From Ariolimax columbianus (lineage: Eukaryota > Mollusca > Gastropoda > Stylommatophora > Arionidae): DNA of 64,000 nucleotides. Below, in pieces: positions 1-10,140 of this stretch. The DNA is taken from the NCBI GenBank assembly GCA_036924085.1, contig JAVGWX010000008.1, positions 53,629,314 through 53,693,313 of the forward strand. The letters run 5' to 3'. How positions within the stretch are numbered: the first letter of the stretch is position 1; each line of letters opens with the position of its first letter. The notes below the pieces were generated by a model. That model saw nothing but the letters and a program-made list of their open reading frames with translations. It searched no databases and was not told the origin of the DNA. Made by a program: the position numbers and the translations under genes.

Positions 1-37
1 ATTTGCAGTGAAGATGCAACTCTGACCACAGCGATTT

Positions 38-303
38 TTGTTGTTGTTGTTTTGTTTTTTTGCGTTCGCCTTATTTATCTAATCCCCAAAGGCGGTGTGC
101 GTTGCACTGTGGTTTTGATTTTTCCTCCTGTCGGCCCAGTGCATTCGACTGCAGCATGCATTTTATTTAAGGGTCTGCTTCCTCCTGCCTTCTCTAAGGG
201 TTTGCTTCCCCGGGGTAACGGCCGGTGCTGTGATGGGGATCGAACCAAGCACCTTCGGGTTGTGAGCCGTGCTACTTAACCACTAGGCCCCGCCGTCCCC
301 CCA
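38..303 (-). mobile_element. SINE-A copy 1, tRNA-derived SINE
   Basis: Read on the minus strand, this starts with a tRNA-like head holding a box A (TGGCCTAGTGG without its first two bases, ggcctagtgg) and a box B (GGTTCGATCCC, as ggttcgatccc), the internal RNA polymerase III promoter layout. A body shared with six other copies follows, then an A/CAA-rich tail at the low-coordinate end. The 10-bp direct repeat acagcgattt lies at 28-37 and 304-313, which is a target-site duplication and sets both boundaries. The open frame on the plus strand is antisense to the SINE and is not a gene. Confidence 0.85.
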
Positions 304-454
304 ACAGCGATTTGAAACTGATTGTTAGCAGTTGTATATCTAGTTTGAGAGTTAGAAACGCCTGGTTTCAATGAAAGCTACATGTGTAATACACGATAGT
401 CGGCCTGCTTGAATACTGAGATCATGTTGTGAGAAACGTTAAACAATACAGTAG

Positions 455-1245
455 AATCCCTCTATCAGTATGGTACACACTGATATGGGATAGCTGAAAC
501 ATGTAGTTGGTAGTTTGTGAAGGTGTCAGTAGTTGACAGCAGCGTCCATCTTCTGATTATTGTAGGTGGTGGTGTCGCGTGCCCGTTTGCAGCTCTATTA
601 CAAAATGGCGTCCGTGCTCATAGAGTGCACACTTTTGCGGTGTTGTGTTTGTGTGTGTGTGTGGGGGGAGGGAATTTTTTAGAAAAAGAGGGGGGAGCGG
701 CAAATATGCATTTCAGCACAAGATATACATAAAGAAACGCTACCTGTTTACGGTGAGAAGTGCTTATCTCGTAAAACGGTGCATAATTGGGTCGATTCAT
801 TTTTTCAAGCATACATCAAAAATGACTGATGAAGCCCGACCTGGTCGTCCTGTTTAGATTACAACAGAAACACCTGGGCGGCGGGTTCGGCAGATGATTT
901 GAGCTGATAGGCGAGAAACGATAGATAGTTTCTCAACTTCATAAGGGTGTTCCCATGGTTTAGCCTACAACATAATGCATGATCCCAACTTTGCGAAAGA
1001 CGTTTCACGAATGACAAAAATGTTAAATATGAACTACAAATGTGGCTGAGACAGCAGACCAAAGACTTTTACTCTACATGTTTTAGTGCACTGATAAAGC
1101 GATGAGATAAGTGTATAACTGTTAGTTTAAATTATGCTGAGCGGTAAGCGACAAGGCAAGTGTAATTATAAAAGGCTCACAAGTTCGTATCTCATTTAGT
1201 TTTTTTTTAAATATCCCTTTGTCACCTATTTACTGACCTGCTCTC
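455..1245 (+). mobile_element. Mar-1 copy 1, internally deleted mariner-like element
   Basis: Conceptual translation with frame changes gives mariner-type transposase pieces: near 745-860 a CLSRKTVHNWVDSF-like helix-turn-helix segment followed by ARPGRPV, near 950-990 CSHGLAYNIMHDP, then near 1030-1100 a C-terminal block beginning QMWLRQQTKDFY. The catalytic DDD core is missing: the sequence jumps from the MHDP region straight to the C-terminus. The right end (tcacctatttactgacc) is the inverse of a diverged left end around 465-490, consistent with terminal inverted repeats. It is non-coding today. A second copy at 10613-11415 has the same structure. Confidence 0.7.
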
Positions 1246-1321
1246 GTGTGTAAAGGCTGGACAGAGACATGGTTAACAATATTTAGATAGACGGTTATGT
1301 TATGTTATGCTAAACAGGACG

Positions 1322-1602
1322 TCTCATCAGGATCAGGCGCAATTTACTGACCAAGACCACAATCTCTCATCCACGTAGCGTCCCTTGGCTGTTTTCAAAT
1401 CTGTCTGACTGACGAGATGTGCTTGTGGTAGTGAGCATCACGCAGGTGAAGCAACGCATACACAACCGCCTGGAGGTCCACGGAGCACCTTCACCAGCAC
1501 GCTCGGGATGTGGGGAAGGCTGCTACAATCCATCACTTAACGTCTTTTTCATGGCGCACAAAAGTGTAAACTTACACATTGTGGGTATTCAACAACAACA
1601 TG
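1322..1602 (+). repeat. Element C copy 1
   Basis: Interspersed repeat sharing with copies near 8.3, 16.1, 34.2, 34.9, 39.3 and 40.4 kb an ordered set of blocks: actgaccaagacc, a segment around gtagtgagc, cagcacgctcgggatgtg, ccacttaacgtcctttt, and a 3' end at cattcaacaacaacaac. No coding capacity and no clear polymerase III boxes. The (CAA)n-like end suggests a retroposed short element, but I see no duplication here that proves it. Confidence 0.65.
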
Positions 1603-2045
1603 CTATTCTACGCTACGTTACTCTACGCTGTATTGTTATGTTAGAATATGTTACATTATGTTACAACATGTTACATTATGCTAGATGGATGCAATGATAA
1701 GAAGAAAACCAAAAATAGACAAGACAGAACTTGAACTGAATCTTGAAATTTATACATTCCGTTGGTTAACGATAAACAAAGACACACAAAAAAACCATGT
1801 AAATTAAGGCGCGATAGCGTTTTTCATAAATAGGGGTCCATTTTGTAATCTTCGTCGATAGGGGACTAGTCACTAACGAATTAGTCAATGACCATCACAC
1901 CTCGTTAAGCCTTTCATGGGGGGAGGGGGGAGGAGGCAACGAACTTCACTTTCTCGCTGTACAACCATCCCCGCTACGTTGTCCCAGCTCTCATTCATTA
2001 TATTCTCGTCTGATCATATACGAGGTGGAGTCTATAAATTATACA
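1603..2045. other. AT-rich stretch without recognised feature
   Basis: No open frame with recognisable similarity, no tRNA-like fold and no sharp repeat structure seen. It includes a short run of direct variations on ttacattatgtta near 1610-1680 and a G-rich patch near 1918-1935. Confidence 0.5.
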
Positions 2046-2300
2046 AATGAATATCTCAATATTAAGGTAACTTGTTTTATACCTCCTGACAACTGCAATT
2101 AATCTGCCGGGAACACCAAAACTTCGCCATGATTTGTCAAAGCTTCTCCCTTTTGACTGTGTCAATGGCCTTCATCAGGTCCACAAAAATTGTGTACACG
2201 TCAGAATGCTGTTCTTGACATTTCTCTTGAAGCTGACGTTTTGTACAGATCACGTCGACCATCGAACAACCAGCTCGTTAACTACACTGACTCTGTGAGA
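2046..2300 (-). pseudogene. LINE reverse transcriptase fragment (motif A region)
   Basis: On the minus strand the translation reads QLQEKCQEQHSDVYTIFVDL then MKAIDTVKREKL followed by a stop and IMAKFWCSRQ. This matches the fingers and motif A of non-LTR reverse transcriptases, where FVDL carries the first catalytic aspartate and the usual wording is FVDLTKAFDTV. Upstream, QSQCS*RAGCSMVDVI matches the preceding motif with one stop. Stops and a frame change show it is dead. The family looks related to LINE-K at 30.5 kb. It is a short 5'- and 3'-truncated scrap with no visible target-site duplication. Confidence 0.75.
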
Positions 2301-3050
2301 GTAGGGTCTGCCCAATCTGGCCACGTTGTATAATGTAATGCAGTAGTGAAAACCATTGCTAACTAGATTCGTTATGAAAAACTAAACATTTCTAATAAAA
2401 TGAATGTGTCTAGTTAATCAATGTTGATCAAATTAAATTTTCTTTTCTAACCATTTTTCTTTCACCATTTCAAGTATGCCCTTTAAAAACTGATATCAAT
2501 GAAAGCTTGAAACATCTTTCCCGTTTGTGTTTGCTTTCAATATATGAAAAGAGTCTTTCAACGCCTACAATATAACTAAGTAATGCACAGTATCGTTGTG
2601 CATTCATTGGCAGTTCCCAATGAAATTTAATATTTCTGAATTACTTAAAAAACAACGTTCAATTTCTCGGGAGCCAGTAGCTGTGCGATCAATCATCATT
2701 AATGTAGCGCTTAACAAATACTGTCGGTCCTTCTTCAATTAAGAGCTTTTCAGCTCTGATCAAAGGTTCGTGAAAGTATGCTGCCTATTTTCTTTCTAGT
2801 TTAAATGTTTATTTAATAACAACAAAATAAATACAAGCCTTCATGTTAGAATCGTAGACCTGACACGCTGTTACACTTGCTATATGGAATGTTATTTAAA
2901 TGGGCCTTTCATATAACATTTAAATTAATCGATTTTAAAAAGTAGATAAATAACAGTTTGTAAAACGTGATGTAAATAATTCTGATAGATCCAGAGAAAA
3001 GTGGACATGGAATCATCGATTGTATGCTTACCAAACGCTTTGAAATAAAT
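2301..3050. other. AT-rich stretch without recognised feature
   Basis: Very AT-rich, many stops in all frames, no recognised repeat family. Possibly old decayed repeat DNA. It runs into the degenerate minisatellite that follows. Confidence 0.5.
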
Positions 3051-3305
3051 GTCAAAACTAAAACTAAATTCTTTAAATAAAAGTTAAAACTCTAAAGAGA
3101 GCATTCAAATAAAAGTGTAAACTCTAAAGAGAGTCTTCAAATAAATGGATAAACTATAACAGAGCATTCAAATAAATGGATAAACTCTAACAAGACTCTT
3201 CCAATAAATGAGTAAACTATAATGAGAGGATTTGAATAAATGGATACACTCTAAAAACAGCATTCAAATAAATGGATAAACTCTAAAGACAGGAATCGAA
3301 TACAT
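3051..3305. repeat. Degenerate ~40-bp minisatellite
   Basis: Six to seven diverged units built on aataaatggataaactctaa followed by agagagcattcaa. Units differ by substitutions and small indels, so this is an old array. Confidence 0.8.
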
Positions 3306-3385
3306 GGATGGAAAAACTACAAGCCTTATTGGAATGACGAATTGCAGAAAGTTGAAGACGAAGTCTCAAATGCAAGGAAAACTAC
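3306..3385 (+). pseudogene. LINE-R scrap (endonuclease-RT linker)
   Basis: The plus-strand translation KNYKPYWNDELQKVEDEVSN matches the linker between endonuclease and reverse transcriptase of the LINE-R copy at 25-28.7 kb (KNYKPYWNELQKAEDAVTNA there). It is about 25 codons long, joined abruptly to an element B 3' end at 3386. No target-site duplication seen. Confidence 0.75.
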
Positions 3386-3535
3386 ATTTTCCCACTTAAG
3401 CCCTTTTCATGGTGTGGTAGCCGGAGATTGAGAACTAACGATGCCAAGTCAAGTCAAGTCTATCCAAGTCAAGTCAAGCCAAGTCAGGTCAAGCCAGGTC
3501 AAGCTAAGCCAAGCCAAGCCAAGTCAAGCCAGACA
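3386..3535 (+). repeat. Element B 3' end with expanded AAGTC/AAGCC tail
   Basis: The segment from about 3396 to 3445 matches the last 50 bp of element B (ttaagccctttt, ggtgtggtagc, gagattgagaac). It continues into roughly 90 bp of aagtc/aagcc pentamer repeats (3448-3535). Other element B copies carry only two or three such pentamers, so this tail has grown into a small microsatellite. Confidence 0.75.
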
Positions 3536-3639
3536 AATGTGTATGTAGTCTAACGAGATTCTTCAAAAATGGGGATGACCTAACGGACTGCAGATCAAAA
3601 GGTTAGCTTTCTGGCTGTCATCAGACACTGGTCTGCTTC

Positions 3640-3800
3640 ATTGAATACCAGGATTCCAGTAGTCCATGATTTTTGTATTCAAGGATTCCAAATTATATTA
3701 TTCAATTGCTCCAGGATACCAGTATTCCAGTTTTTCATGATTCCAGTATTCTTGTAGTTCATGATTACTATATTCTATGATTCCAGTATCCATCATTAGC
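3640..3800. repeat. Degenerate short repeat (gattccagtattc)
   Basis: Irregular repetition of gattccagta/ttcatgattccagt words, spaced 12-25 bp, too diverged to give a period. No coding meaning seen. Confidence 0.55.
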
Positions 3801-3829
3801 GTCTCATTCTCTATATACAATGGGCATGG

Positions 3830-4530
3830 CGTCTTGTGAGTAGTTCCTCCACGGCGCTGATTATGGAGACCCTGGGCTGCCCAAACTGATGGATCCCCTT
3901 TACTGGTCTAATCCAAAGGAATGCAAAGCATGATAATTTGACACCAGCTCAGCTGCAGGAGCAGCCAGAATGAGTTCACTATTTTGAAACCTTCCACCTT
4001 AGGTGCTACCACTCCGGATATTATGTATGGGTTTACTCCCGTAGTCCTACCCTCTCCAGAGGTTTTCACAATGCAGTGGAGTCGGTGCCCGCAGATGCTA
4101 GTTACTCGAGACATCAAATGATACTCTCATCGCTCCAGGACTCACCAGTACTCCCTGGCACGTGTGCGTTTAAAGTCAGAATTCCTCCTCTCCTAGGCGA
4201 ACTGACCGAACAGGCAAACGAGCTTCGTCTAACCGGGTTTAGAGGCAGAGTTTACTTTATTTTAGATTGGCTGCCAACCAAAGCTAATGAGCCCAATATG
4301 CCCGCACAGTTATACCGTTGGGTACTCGGTCGCGCCCTACAGCAGGCTCTGTAAAAAAAATAGATCCCCTCATGAAGGTACTGATGGGGACACAATGATG
4401 TAGGGAAGGCCATTGGTATGGAAACTCCTGAACGGATAGGCGAGCAGTGAATCTCTACACCGGGAAAGGGGAGGCTATAACATACGCTTCACTTTCCTGT
4501 AACGAGCGGCACGTCCAACCCAGACCTCGC
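3830..4530. other. Unrecognised stretch with a 92-codon open frame
   Basis: Higher GC than its surroundings. It contains a plus-strand open frame at 4076-4354 (92 codons), with no family I recognise, ending in a stop followed by an A run. It lies just upstream of LINE-R2 fragments, so it may be another retrotransposon scrap. I see no promoter, signal peptide or known motif and do not call it a gene. Confidence 0.35.
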
Positions 4531-4532
4531 TG

Positions 4533-4558
4533 CCCCCCCCCCCCCCCCCCCCGCCCCA
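4533..4558. repeat. Poly-C run
   Basis: Twenty consecutive C residues, then G and four C. Such homopolymers are error-prone, so the exact length is doubtful. Confidence 0.9.
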
Positions 4559-4579
4559 AATATTCTACAAAGTCTATAA

Positions 4580-4845
4580 CACCCTTTTTCTGAAACTTTT
4601 AATCGACTCAAGGGGCATCTTTACAGAAAAATTCGGATTGGGAAACATGACAGGTGTCCATGTAGGGAGCATGCCATGGAACACATCCAACAAAGCTGTA
4701 TGCTCACGCAGGAATAGAGAGAACAAAACTGGCCTCTCAAAACAAAAAACGATATGGAGATGAAACAGCCTTACAAACATTGTTGTCCGTTGTAAGAGAA
4801 ACCAGGACTTTGATCTGAAGATAAACGACGAAAAAGAAAATATCT
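4580..4845 (+). pseudogene. LINE-R2 C-terminal fragment
   Basis: The plus-strand frame reads NRLKGHLYRKIRIGKHDRCP, then MEHIQQSCMLTQE, a stop and REQNWP. This is the cysteine/histidine-rich region C-terminal to RNase H in the LINE-R group and matches the longer R2 copy at 43.5 kb (NRLKGHLYNIMRI, CP, VEHILQNCTLTQEKREQYWP). It ends at a decayed tail near ataaacgacgaaaaagaaaa, comparable to the AACGAAGAAG tail of the 43.9 kb copy. Internal stops and frame changes mark it as dead. Confidence 0.75.
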
Positions 4846-4899
4846 TCTATACATAAAATTGGTGACGGAAAAATTGCTGAACACCAACCTTGGCTGTAT

Positions 4900-5452
4900 C
4901 CTGTAGCATTTCTGACAGAAGCAAAATCAGTTCTCCAAGCACTATCATCCGGGAAGCTGTCAGATCTACAAGTTGTATTATCAACATTGAGCAACCAGAG
5001 CAGAATCACGGAATACCGTCTCACTGCGGAATACCAGGAAATGAGAGAGCTGACACACTGGCGAGGGAAGGTCCCGCGGACGAACAACCAGATGTACATA
5101 CTATCAAAAGAAAAAGATGATTAAATCAATGAGAGAGCTTCCAACACAAATACAAAATGACTATCATAATATTAGTAGGCAAGAGCAGATTGTTATAATG
5201 TGCCTCAAAACAGGACACAACCGACTCCGCAGCCACATGTATACAATATTTAGGATTGGCAGCTCAAGTATGTGTACATGTGGACAGGCACCCCAGACTG
5301 CGGAGCATATACTTCAGGACTGTCCAGAGTATGAGATACTGAGGCGGACATACTGGCCAGGAGAAACTACACTGGAAGGGAAAATGTATGGACCTATGTG
5401 TGAACTGCAGAAGACAGTGAGGTTCAAACAAGAGACAACTTTGCAGATGTAG
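4900..5452 (+). pseudogene. LINE-R2-like RNase H and C-terminal fragment
   Basis: The first part reads FLTEAKSVLQALSSGKLSDL, matching the RNase H segment around its third acidic residue. After a frame change comes IPSHCGIPGNERADTLAREG, the RNase H C-terminal motif with the conserved H and D. The open frame 5117-5452 (111 codons) carries the downstream region: TGHNRLRSHMYTIFRIG, a CTCG knuckle, AEHILQDCPEYE and YWPGE. The stop lies inside the first unit of the 60-bp repeat that follows. RNase H degrades the RNA strand during reverse transcription. The upstream reverse transcriptase is absent, so this is a truncated copy. Confidence 0.8.
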
Positions 5453-5705
5453 ACATACTCAAAGCGGCAGAAGACAGTGAGGTTCATACAAGAGACAACT
5501 TTGCAGATGTAGACATACTCAAAGCGGCAGAAGACAGTGAGGTTCATACAAGAGACAACTTTGCAGATGTAGACATACTCAAAGCGGCAGAAGACAGTGA
5601 GGTTCATACAAGAGACAACTTTGCAGATGTAGACATACTCAAAGCGGCAGAAGATAGTGAGGTTCATACAAGAGACAACTTTGCAGATGTAGACATACTC
5701 AAAGC
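5406..5705. repeat. 60-bp x 5 minisatellite made from a LINE 3' end
   Basis: Five units of exactly 60 bp, nearly identical (one unit has aaacaag for atacaag, another gatagtg for gacagtg). The unit contains the last codons and stop of the preceding LINE frame plus the start of its 3' UTR (gcagaagacagtgaggttca, then atgtagacatactc). After the last unit comes caacgaaagaagaagaag, the LINE tail. Confidence 0.95.
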
Positions 5706-5707
5706 CA

Positions 5708-7080
5708 ACGAAAGAAGAAGAAGAATCTTCTATTAAGTTTGTGGTTATTGTAGTCAGGTAAACCACAGGGTTAGTGTTGGAGAGCTGCAAGTGCCAGGGA
5801 GTCGCGTGGTGTAACCACTTATTTAGTCAATACGTTAACCAAACATGGATGTCATTGGAGATGCCTAACATCTTAGGCGCCTAAGGATGTGATTTGTGCA
5901 CGCCAGTAATCGAGTTCGTGTTTATGTTGACATTTTGATCTCGTCGGCGTCTTACAGTCTCGTTATATGTTGAACTTATACAGTTTTAATTATGTTTCTC
6001 GTTAAGTTATCAAATGGGCGTATACAGTTGGGAGGGGAGAGAATTGAAAGTAATTACGAATGAATACAGCGCCAAGTGTAATTAATAAGAAAATTGATCT
6101 ATTCGTTAGCAATTCCTTAAGGCAGACGTGGGGTGAGAGTTGGTTTGCAGGAACTAGTAATTGATCAAATGAAAAATCAATTCTTTCCCGTTTTCGTCCG
6201 GTTCTCGTGGTGTGCAGTTATGACATAATATGCATGCCTGTCTGCTCACATGACAGCGTGCGCTCTGTATGTATATCGCGTGTACTTTCCGCGCTGGTTA
6301 AGACCAAAACAAATATAAGGTCACTCTCGTTTGTTTAACTGTTTTTGTTGAGGCTTTTTGTGTTAGTTTGTGCATGTTGGTTCCTTTTTTTTCTGAAAAG
6401 AAATTTCGGGATAATGGGCCAAATATCTTAAATTACAGTAACACGTGATATATATGAGGCAAAAAATGATCAATAACCTACTATCAAAAAGGTTGCAGAC
6501 GTCCTGGAATAAGTTTGCTCTTTCTGCCATCGTCTTCTGTTACTTCTTCCTCTCTATTTCCGGCGAAAGTTAATTATTAAGTCTTGTATTCGCGCTGCTA
6601 AGGTCAAGGTATTCTATGTTGTTGTTCGAAACTACTCCTGCTGGGTTTAGTTAGTTCTTGACGGCGTTTCCTGCTTGGTGGATTACAGTGGCTCCTTATA
6701 CATCCCGATGAGTAGTTCAGAAGGTGGACCGGGCCCTCCTGACTGTCGTGCAATGCGAAGCTTCTCACTAAGTTCATCACTTTAGGGATTGCAGACTCTA
6801 GACTACTGCGTCGCAGCATGTTTCTGAGCACGGACCTGGATATCAAGTGTTATATATAATATAAACAGTGAGTTCAATATACTATTATACAATACAATAA
6901 TATCAATGTACTTGATAACAATATCAAGTGGTATGAAGCATTCTACTATAAAGGCTTTTGGATGATGTGTTACAGATGTGGTACGCTTCATATTCAACCT
7001 TATAAAGTTTAAGGGGAAGGAGGCGGGGCGGGGGTTGTGTTCTTCATCGCTGTTTCTCATTCTTCTAGCATAATCAGACG
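5708..7080. other. Unrecognised stretch
   Basis: About 1.4 kb with no recognised gene or repeat family. An 80-codon minus-strand open frame at 6604-6846 and a 120-codon one at 6803-7165 have no motif I recognise. Confidence 0.4.
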
Positions 7081-7094
7081 AAGAGCGTCTAATT

Positions 7095-7165
7095 AACGTA
7101 GTGATAGAGCAGTCGCTTTGTATGGCACAGGCATGGAGTTTAACTCCCGCTGCAAGTACAATCAT
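7095..7165 (+). repeat. tRNA-Ala-like relic (SINE head or tRNA pseudogene)
   Basis: The sequence gtagtgatagagcagtcgct resembles the D-arm of a tRNA and is followed by ttgtatggcacaggc, close to the anticodon arm of alanine tRNAs. Then comes tggagtttaactcccgc, a degenerate box B/T-arm. The acceptor stem does not pair, so it is not a functional tRNA gene. Confidence 0.45.
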
Positions 7166-7620
7166 GTCAACTTAACATTAAATGGTCACCTAGCATTATC
7201 TTATGGATGGATAGGCAGTGGTGAAGGGAACTGACAACCACACCTCATAAACAAGATGTGACCTCGTACCATAAAGTTCTACCACTTCATCTTCAACAGC
7301 AGTGTCTGCCGTGGGACTAACTTGACCTTGAATGGGAGCAAACCGCGAACGGATCACAAACCTTGGACCTTTGCTGTAAGTAACAATAGCGCTGACCGAT
7401 CTACGATTAATGCTTTCATCTGAGAAATGCATTGCATTGGAAAGGTGTGAACTACAAGGATGGTGAATGCTCCGTCGAATGGACACAATTCTGTACATGT
7501 CTGATCTATTCACGACCAGAACCAACAAAATATGAATATGCAAATGTTCATCTGTTCAAATATATTGAAATGAATACAAATAACAAATAAACTAAAAATG
7601 ATAGTCTTATCAGGAGTAAT
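7166..7620. other. Unrecognised stretch with a 115-codon open frame
   Basis: The minus-strand frame 7196-7543 is open for 115 codons with a hydrophobic start and mixed composition. No domain recognised and no supporting neighbour; probably chance or a decayed transposon. Confidence 0.3.
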
Positions 7621-7639
7621 ATTCATCGCTATACATTTA

Positions 7640-7965
7640 TATTTATACAGTTATGAGGAAAGACTCAGAAAAACCGGCCTACAGTGTCTAGAAGAGAGAA
7701 TAATTCGTGGTGACTTAATACAGGTTTATAAGATGATCAGAGGAATGGATAAATTAGACTATAACCATTTTTTTTAAAATACAGCCACCCACAATAACAA
7801 GAGGGCATAGCTACAAGCTGACTAAAGAGAGGTCCAGGTTAGAGAAAATATTTTTTTAGTCAGAGAGTGGTAAATGCTTGGAATGCATTGCCAGGGGAGG
7901 TAGTGGAGGCAGGGACAGTTAATGCATTTAAGAATAAATTGGATGCGCATAGCTTTTAGAGCAAG
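7640..7965 (+). pseudogene. CR1/L2-like LINE, C-terminal end of reverse transcriptase
   Basis: The translation reads YEERLRKTGLQCLEERIIRG, then DLIQVYKMIRGMDKLDY. After a frame change come RGHSYKLTKERSRLE and, further on, SQRVVNAWNALPGEVVEA with TVNAFKNKLD. This order is the hallmark C-terminus of CR1/L2-type non-LTR retrotransposons (YEERLR, QVYKI, RGH, FSQRVVNAWNSLP, FKNRLD). A run of T near 7767 and a stop in the ATHNN part break the frame. Only the 3' end of the element is present. Confidence 0.8.
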
Positions 7966-8275
7966 GTGATGTAAAGGAAACTGGTTGTATACATTCTCTG
8001 CAGGATCTTCTAAACCAGTATAAAGGCGTTACGTTAAGTTGTTAAGTTTAGTAAACCATCAACAAAGAGTTGAATCGCAAAATATATGGCCATAAAATGT
8101 GGATTCACAGAAGAGTGGAGAGAATTTCATGGAAAGAAAATAAGCACGGACAACAGTTCTTCATTGGACTACATTTTCACATCCGATAACAGTGGACTAA
8201 TTTTTTGTTAACACCCGACAGCAGTGGCTTCTATGGCACTTACCTTCTTACACGAGACAAGGGAGAAATAAGACT

Positions 8276-8650
8276 AACGTCTGGTCAGGCAAAACATACT
8301 GATCTGATATGTTAGTCAGGGTCAGGCTAAACATACTGACCAAGACCCTTACCTCGACTTCTCCGCAGTTCTTCCTGGAAACGGACTGTTTCGTGGCAGC
8401 CTGGCTAACTCGGTGAAGGATCTACCCGATCCCCGTAGTAGTGTGCGACACGCAGATGAAGCCAAGCAAAGCAGAACTGTCTGGAGGTCCCCCGGTCCAC
8501 TTTCATCAGCACGCTCGGGATGTGAGGAAAGCTACAACAGATAGCCACTTTCCGCCCTTTTCAGACAATCAAAAGGGTAAATCTACCCATTGTGTTCATT
8601 TCTTCAACAACAACAATAACACAAGACAACAGTGCCTTCTGTGCGACTAC
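8276..8650 (+). repeat. Element C copy 2
   Basis: One of the longest copies. It starts with acgtctggtcaggcaaaaca and a gttagtcagggtcaggctaa subrepeat, continues through ctgaccaagacccttacctc, the cagcacgctcgggatgtgag block and ccactttccgccc, and ends in ttcaacaacaacaataacac. The 94-codon open frame at 8441-8725 runs through this repeat and is not a gene. Confidence 0.75.
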
Positions 8651-9185
8651 CTGTTTGCATCCGAGAACAAGAGTTATAGATTGCAATTCATCATCATTGT
8701 CATCATCCTGTTTGCGCTCCATTAGGAGCATGGGCTAACTATACACTTTGACTCCCTGCACGAAACGAACGTCGATCTAGAATAGTATTCTTCCAGAGTT
8801 GGTTTCTTGTTTTTGCTGCACGTTACTTCACATAATGAGATTGCTAGCTGCACACAACTCTGTTAGTTACATTTTATAGCATACGCAATCGAACTTTAAT
8901 TTCTTACCCCATTAAATGGATCCCAAGATTACAATTGAACGCTTAATTGTGTGTGAAAGAGTGCCAAGTCCTGGTTTCACCATCGATCTCAGTCTGACAC
9001 AAAGGAAAGAAGCGGTACTGTTCCACTTCCGTGCCGCTAACCTGAACAGACATGGAAACTGGACCAAGACACGCTGGCATCTTGTTTTATTTTTAATTTA
9101 GATAATAATATGGAACAATGCAGGCACGGTTGTCGGTAGATAGATAAATACGTATGCAGAATGGTAAGTAAGTATGTTAAGGAGG
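8651..9185. other. Unrecognised stretch
   Basis: No recognised feature. A 61-codon plus-strand open frame at 8916-9101 has no similarity I can name. Confidence 0.4.
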
Positions 9186-9490
9186 TAGTACATGTATTGT
9201 CGATATTGTGTCGGTAGTAAGAAGATAGGTAAAGTGGGAAAATATGTAAATTGGTAGGTAGACAGATAGGTAGGTAGGAAGGTAGGTAGTAAGTAGTAAG
9301 GCAGACATTTAAAGTAGGAAAGTAGGTTAGGTAAGTAGGTAGGTTGGTTGGTAGTCAGGTAAAGTAAAGAGTCAAGTGGGCATGCGTAGGTATAGCTGTA
9401 GGTAGTTATATATATAGGTAGGTAGGCAGGTAAGCAGGTACATAAGTAGGTAGGTAATTGGGTTGGTATGTAGTTAGGTAGGTAGTAGAT
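9186..9490. repeat. Degenerate (GTAG)n/(GTAA)n tract
   Basis: About 300 bp dominated by ggta/gtag/gtaa words in runs such as aggtaggtaggaaggtaggt, interrupted by non-repeat bases. An old tetranucleotide microsatellite. Confidence 0.85.
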
Positions 9491-9504
9491 GATATAAAAA
9501 GGAG

Positions 9505-9592
9505 AGGAACAGATGGCTGAGTGGTTTGAACGCCAGCCTGTAATCCCTACCCATGTGTGAAAATCCTCGGTAAAACGTAAGTTTTTCTGTTT
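9505..9592 (+). repeat. Possible tRNA-like SINE head (degenerate)
   Basis: The segment gatggctgagtggtttgaac looks like a leucine/serine-type tRNA D-arm with box A (TGGCTGAGTGG). About 35 bp on, tgtgaaaatcctcgg could be a decayed box B. No copy elsewhere in the window confirms it. Confidence 0.35.
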
Positions 9593-9595
9593 TAC

Positions 9596-10125
9596 TGTTG
9601 GAAGTCATATGTTTGTGTCTGGTCTGCACAGTGCGTGGCCACTACATGCGCAGGTGGCCTTTATTTCTAAGTCCAATAAATCCTCCCGGTGAACGTCAGC
9701 TGGGAGAATAAAAGCTGTAGTGATTATTTGTGTAGTAGTATAGTTGAATAGATTAGTAGGTAGGTAGGTGCGTAGATTGATTAGCAGAGAGTCGTCAAAG
9801 TGCAGACAATGGACGCATAGACATAAACATAGACATGTATGCAGGATAGATGGATAGAAGTTGCCTAAAATGTTCAATTGAAGTGCCAAGCCGACTGGCG
9901 TTGGCGAAAATGGATCTGTAAATCCACGATTAAACTAGGAATAATACGACGGTGGTTTCAAGTGGCCTTACGTCCGGTTCTGTATGGAGCCTTTCTCCTG
10001 TAGCCTTTGAAGCCAGTGATACCGTTTGAAGGCAGTAGGTGATTTGTCAGAATTTGCCTTCTCCTAATTGAGTTGCATTCCCGTTGTAACGAGTCCTATT
10101 GACCCCGATTCGATGATGCCCGTAT
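9596..10125. other. Unrecognised stretch
   Basis: No recognised gene or repeat. It contains short gtaggtagg remnants near 9750 and ends at the target site of the next element. Confidence 0.4.
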
Positions 10126-10140
10126 TAAAACATTTAAATC

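Noticed and set aside
5314..5790. 158-codon minus frame with a 20-residue repeat
   Set aside because: It is the antisense reading of the 60-bp x 5 minisatellite.
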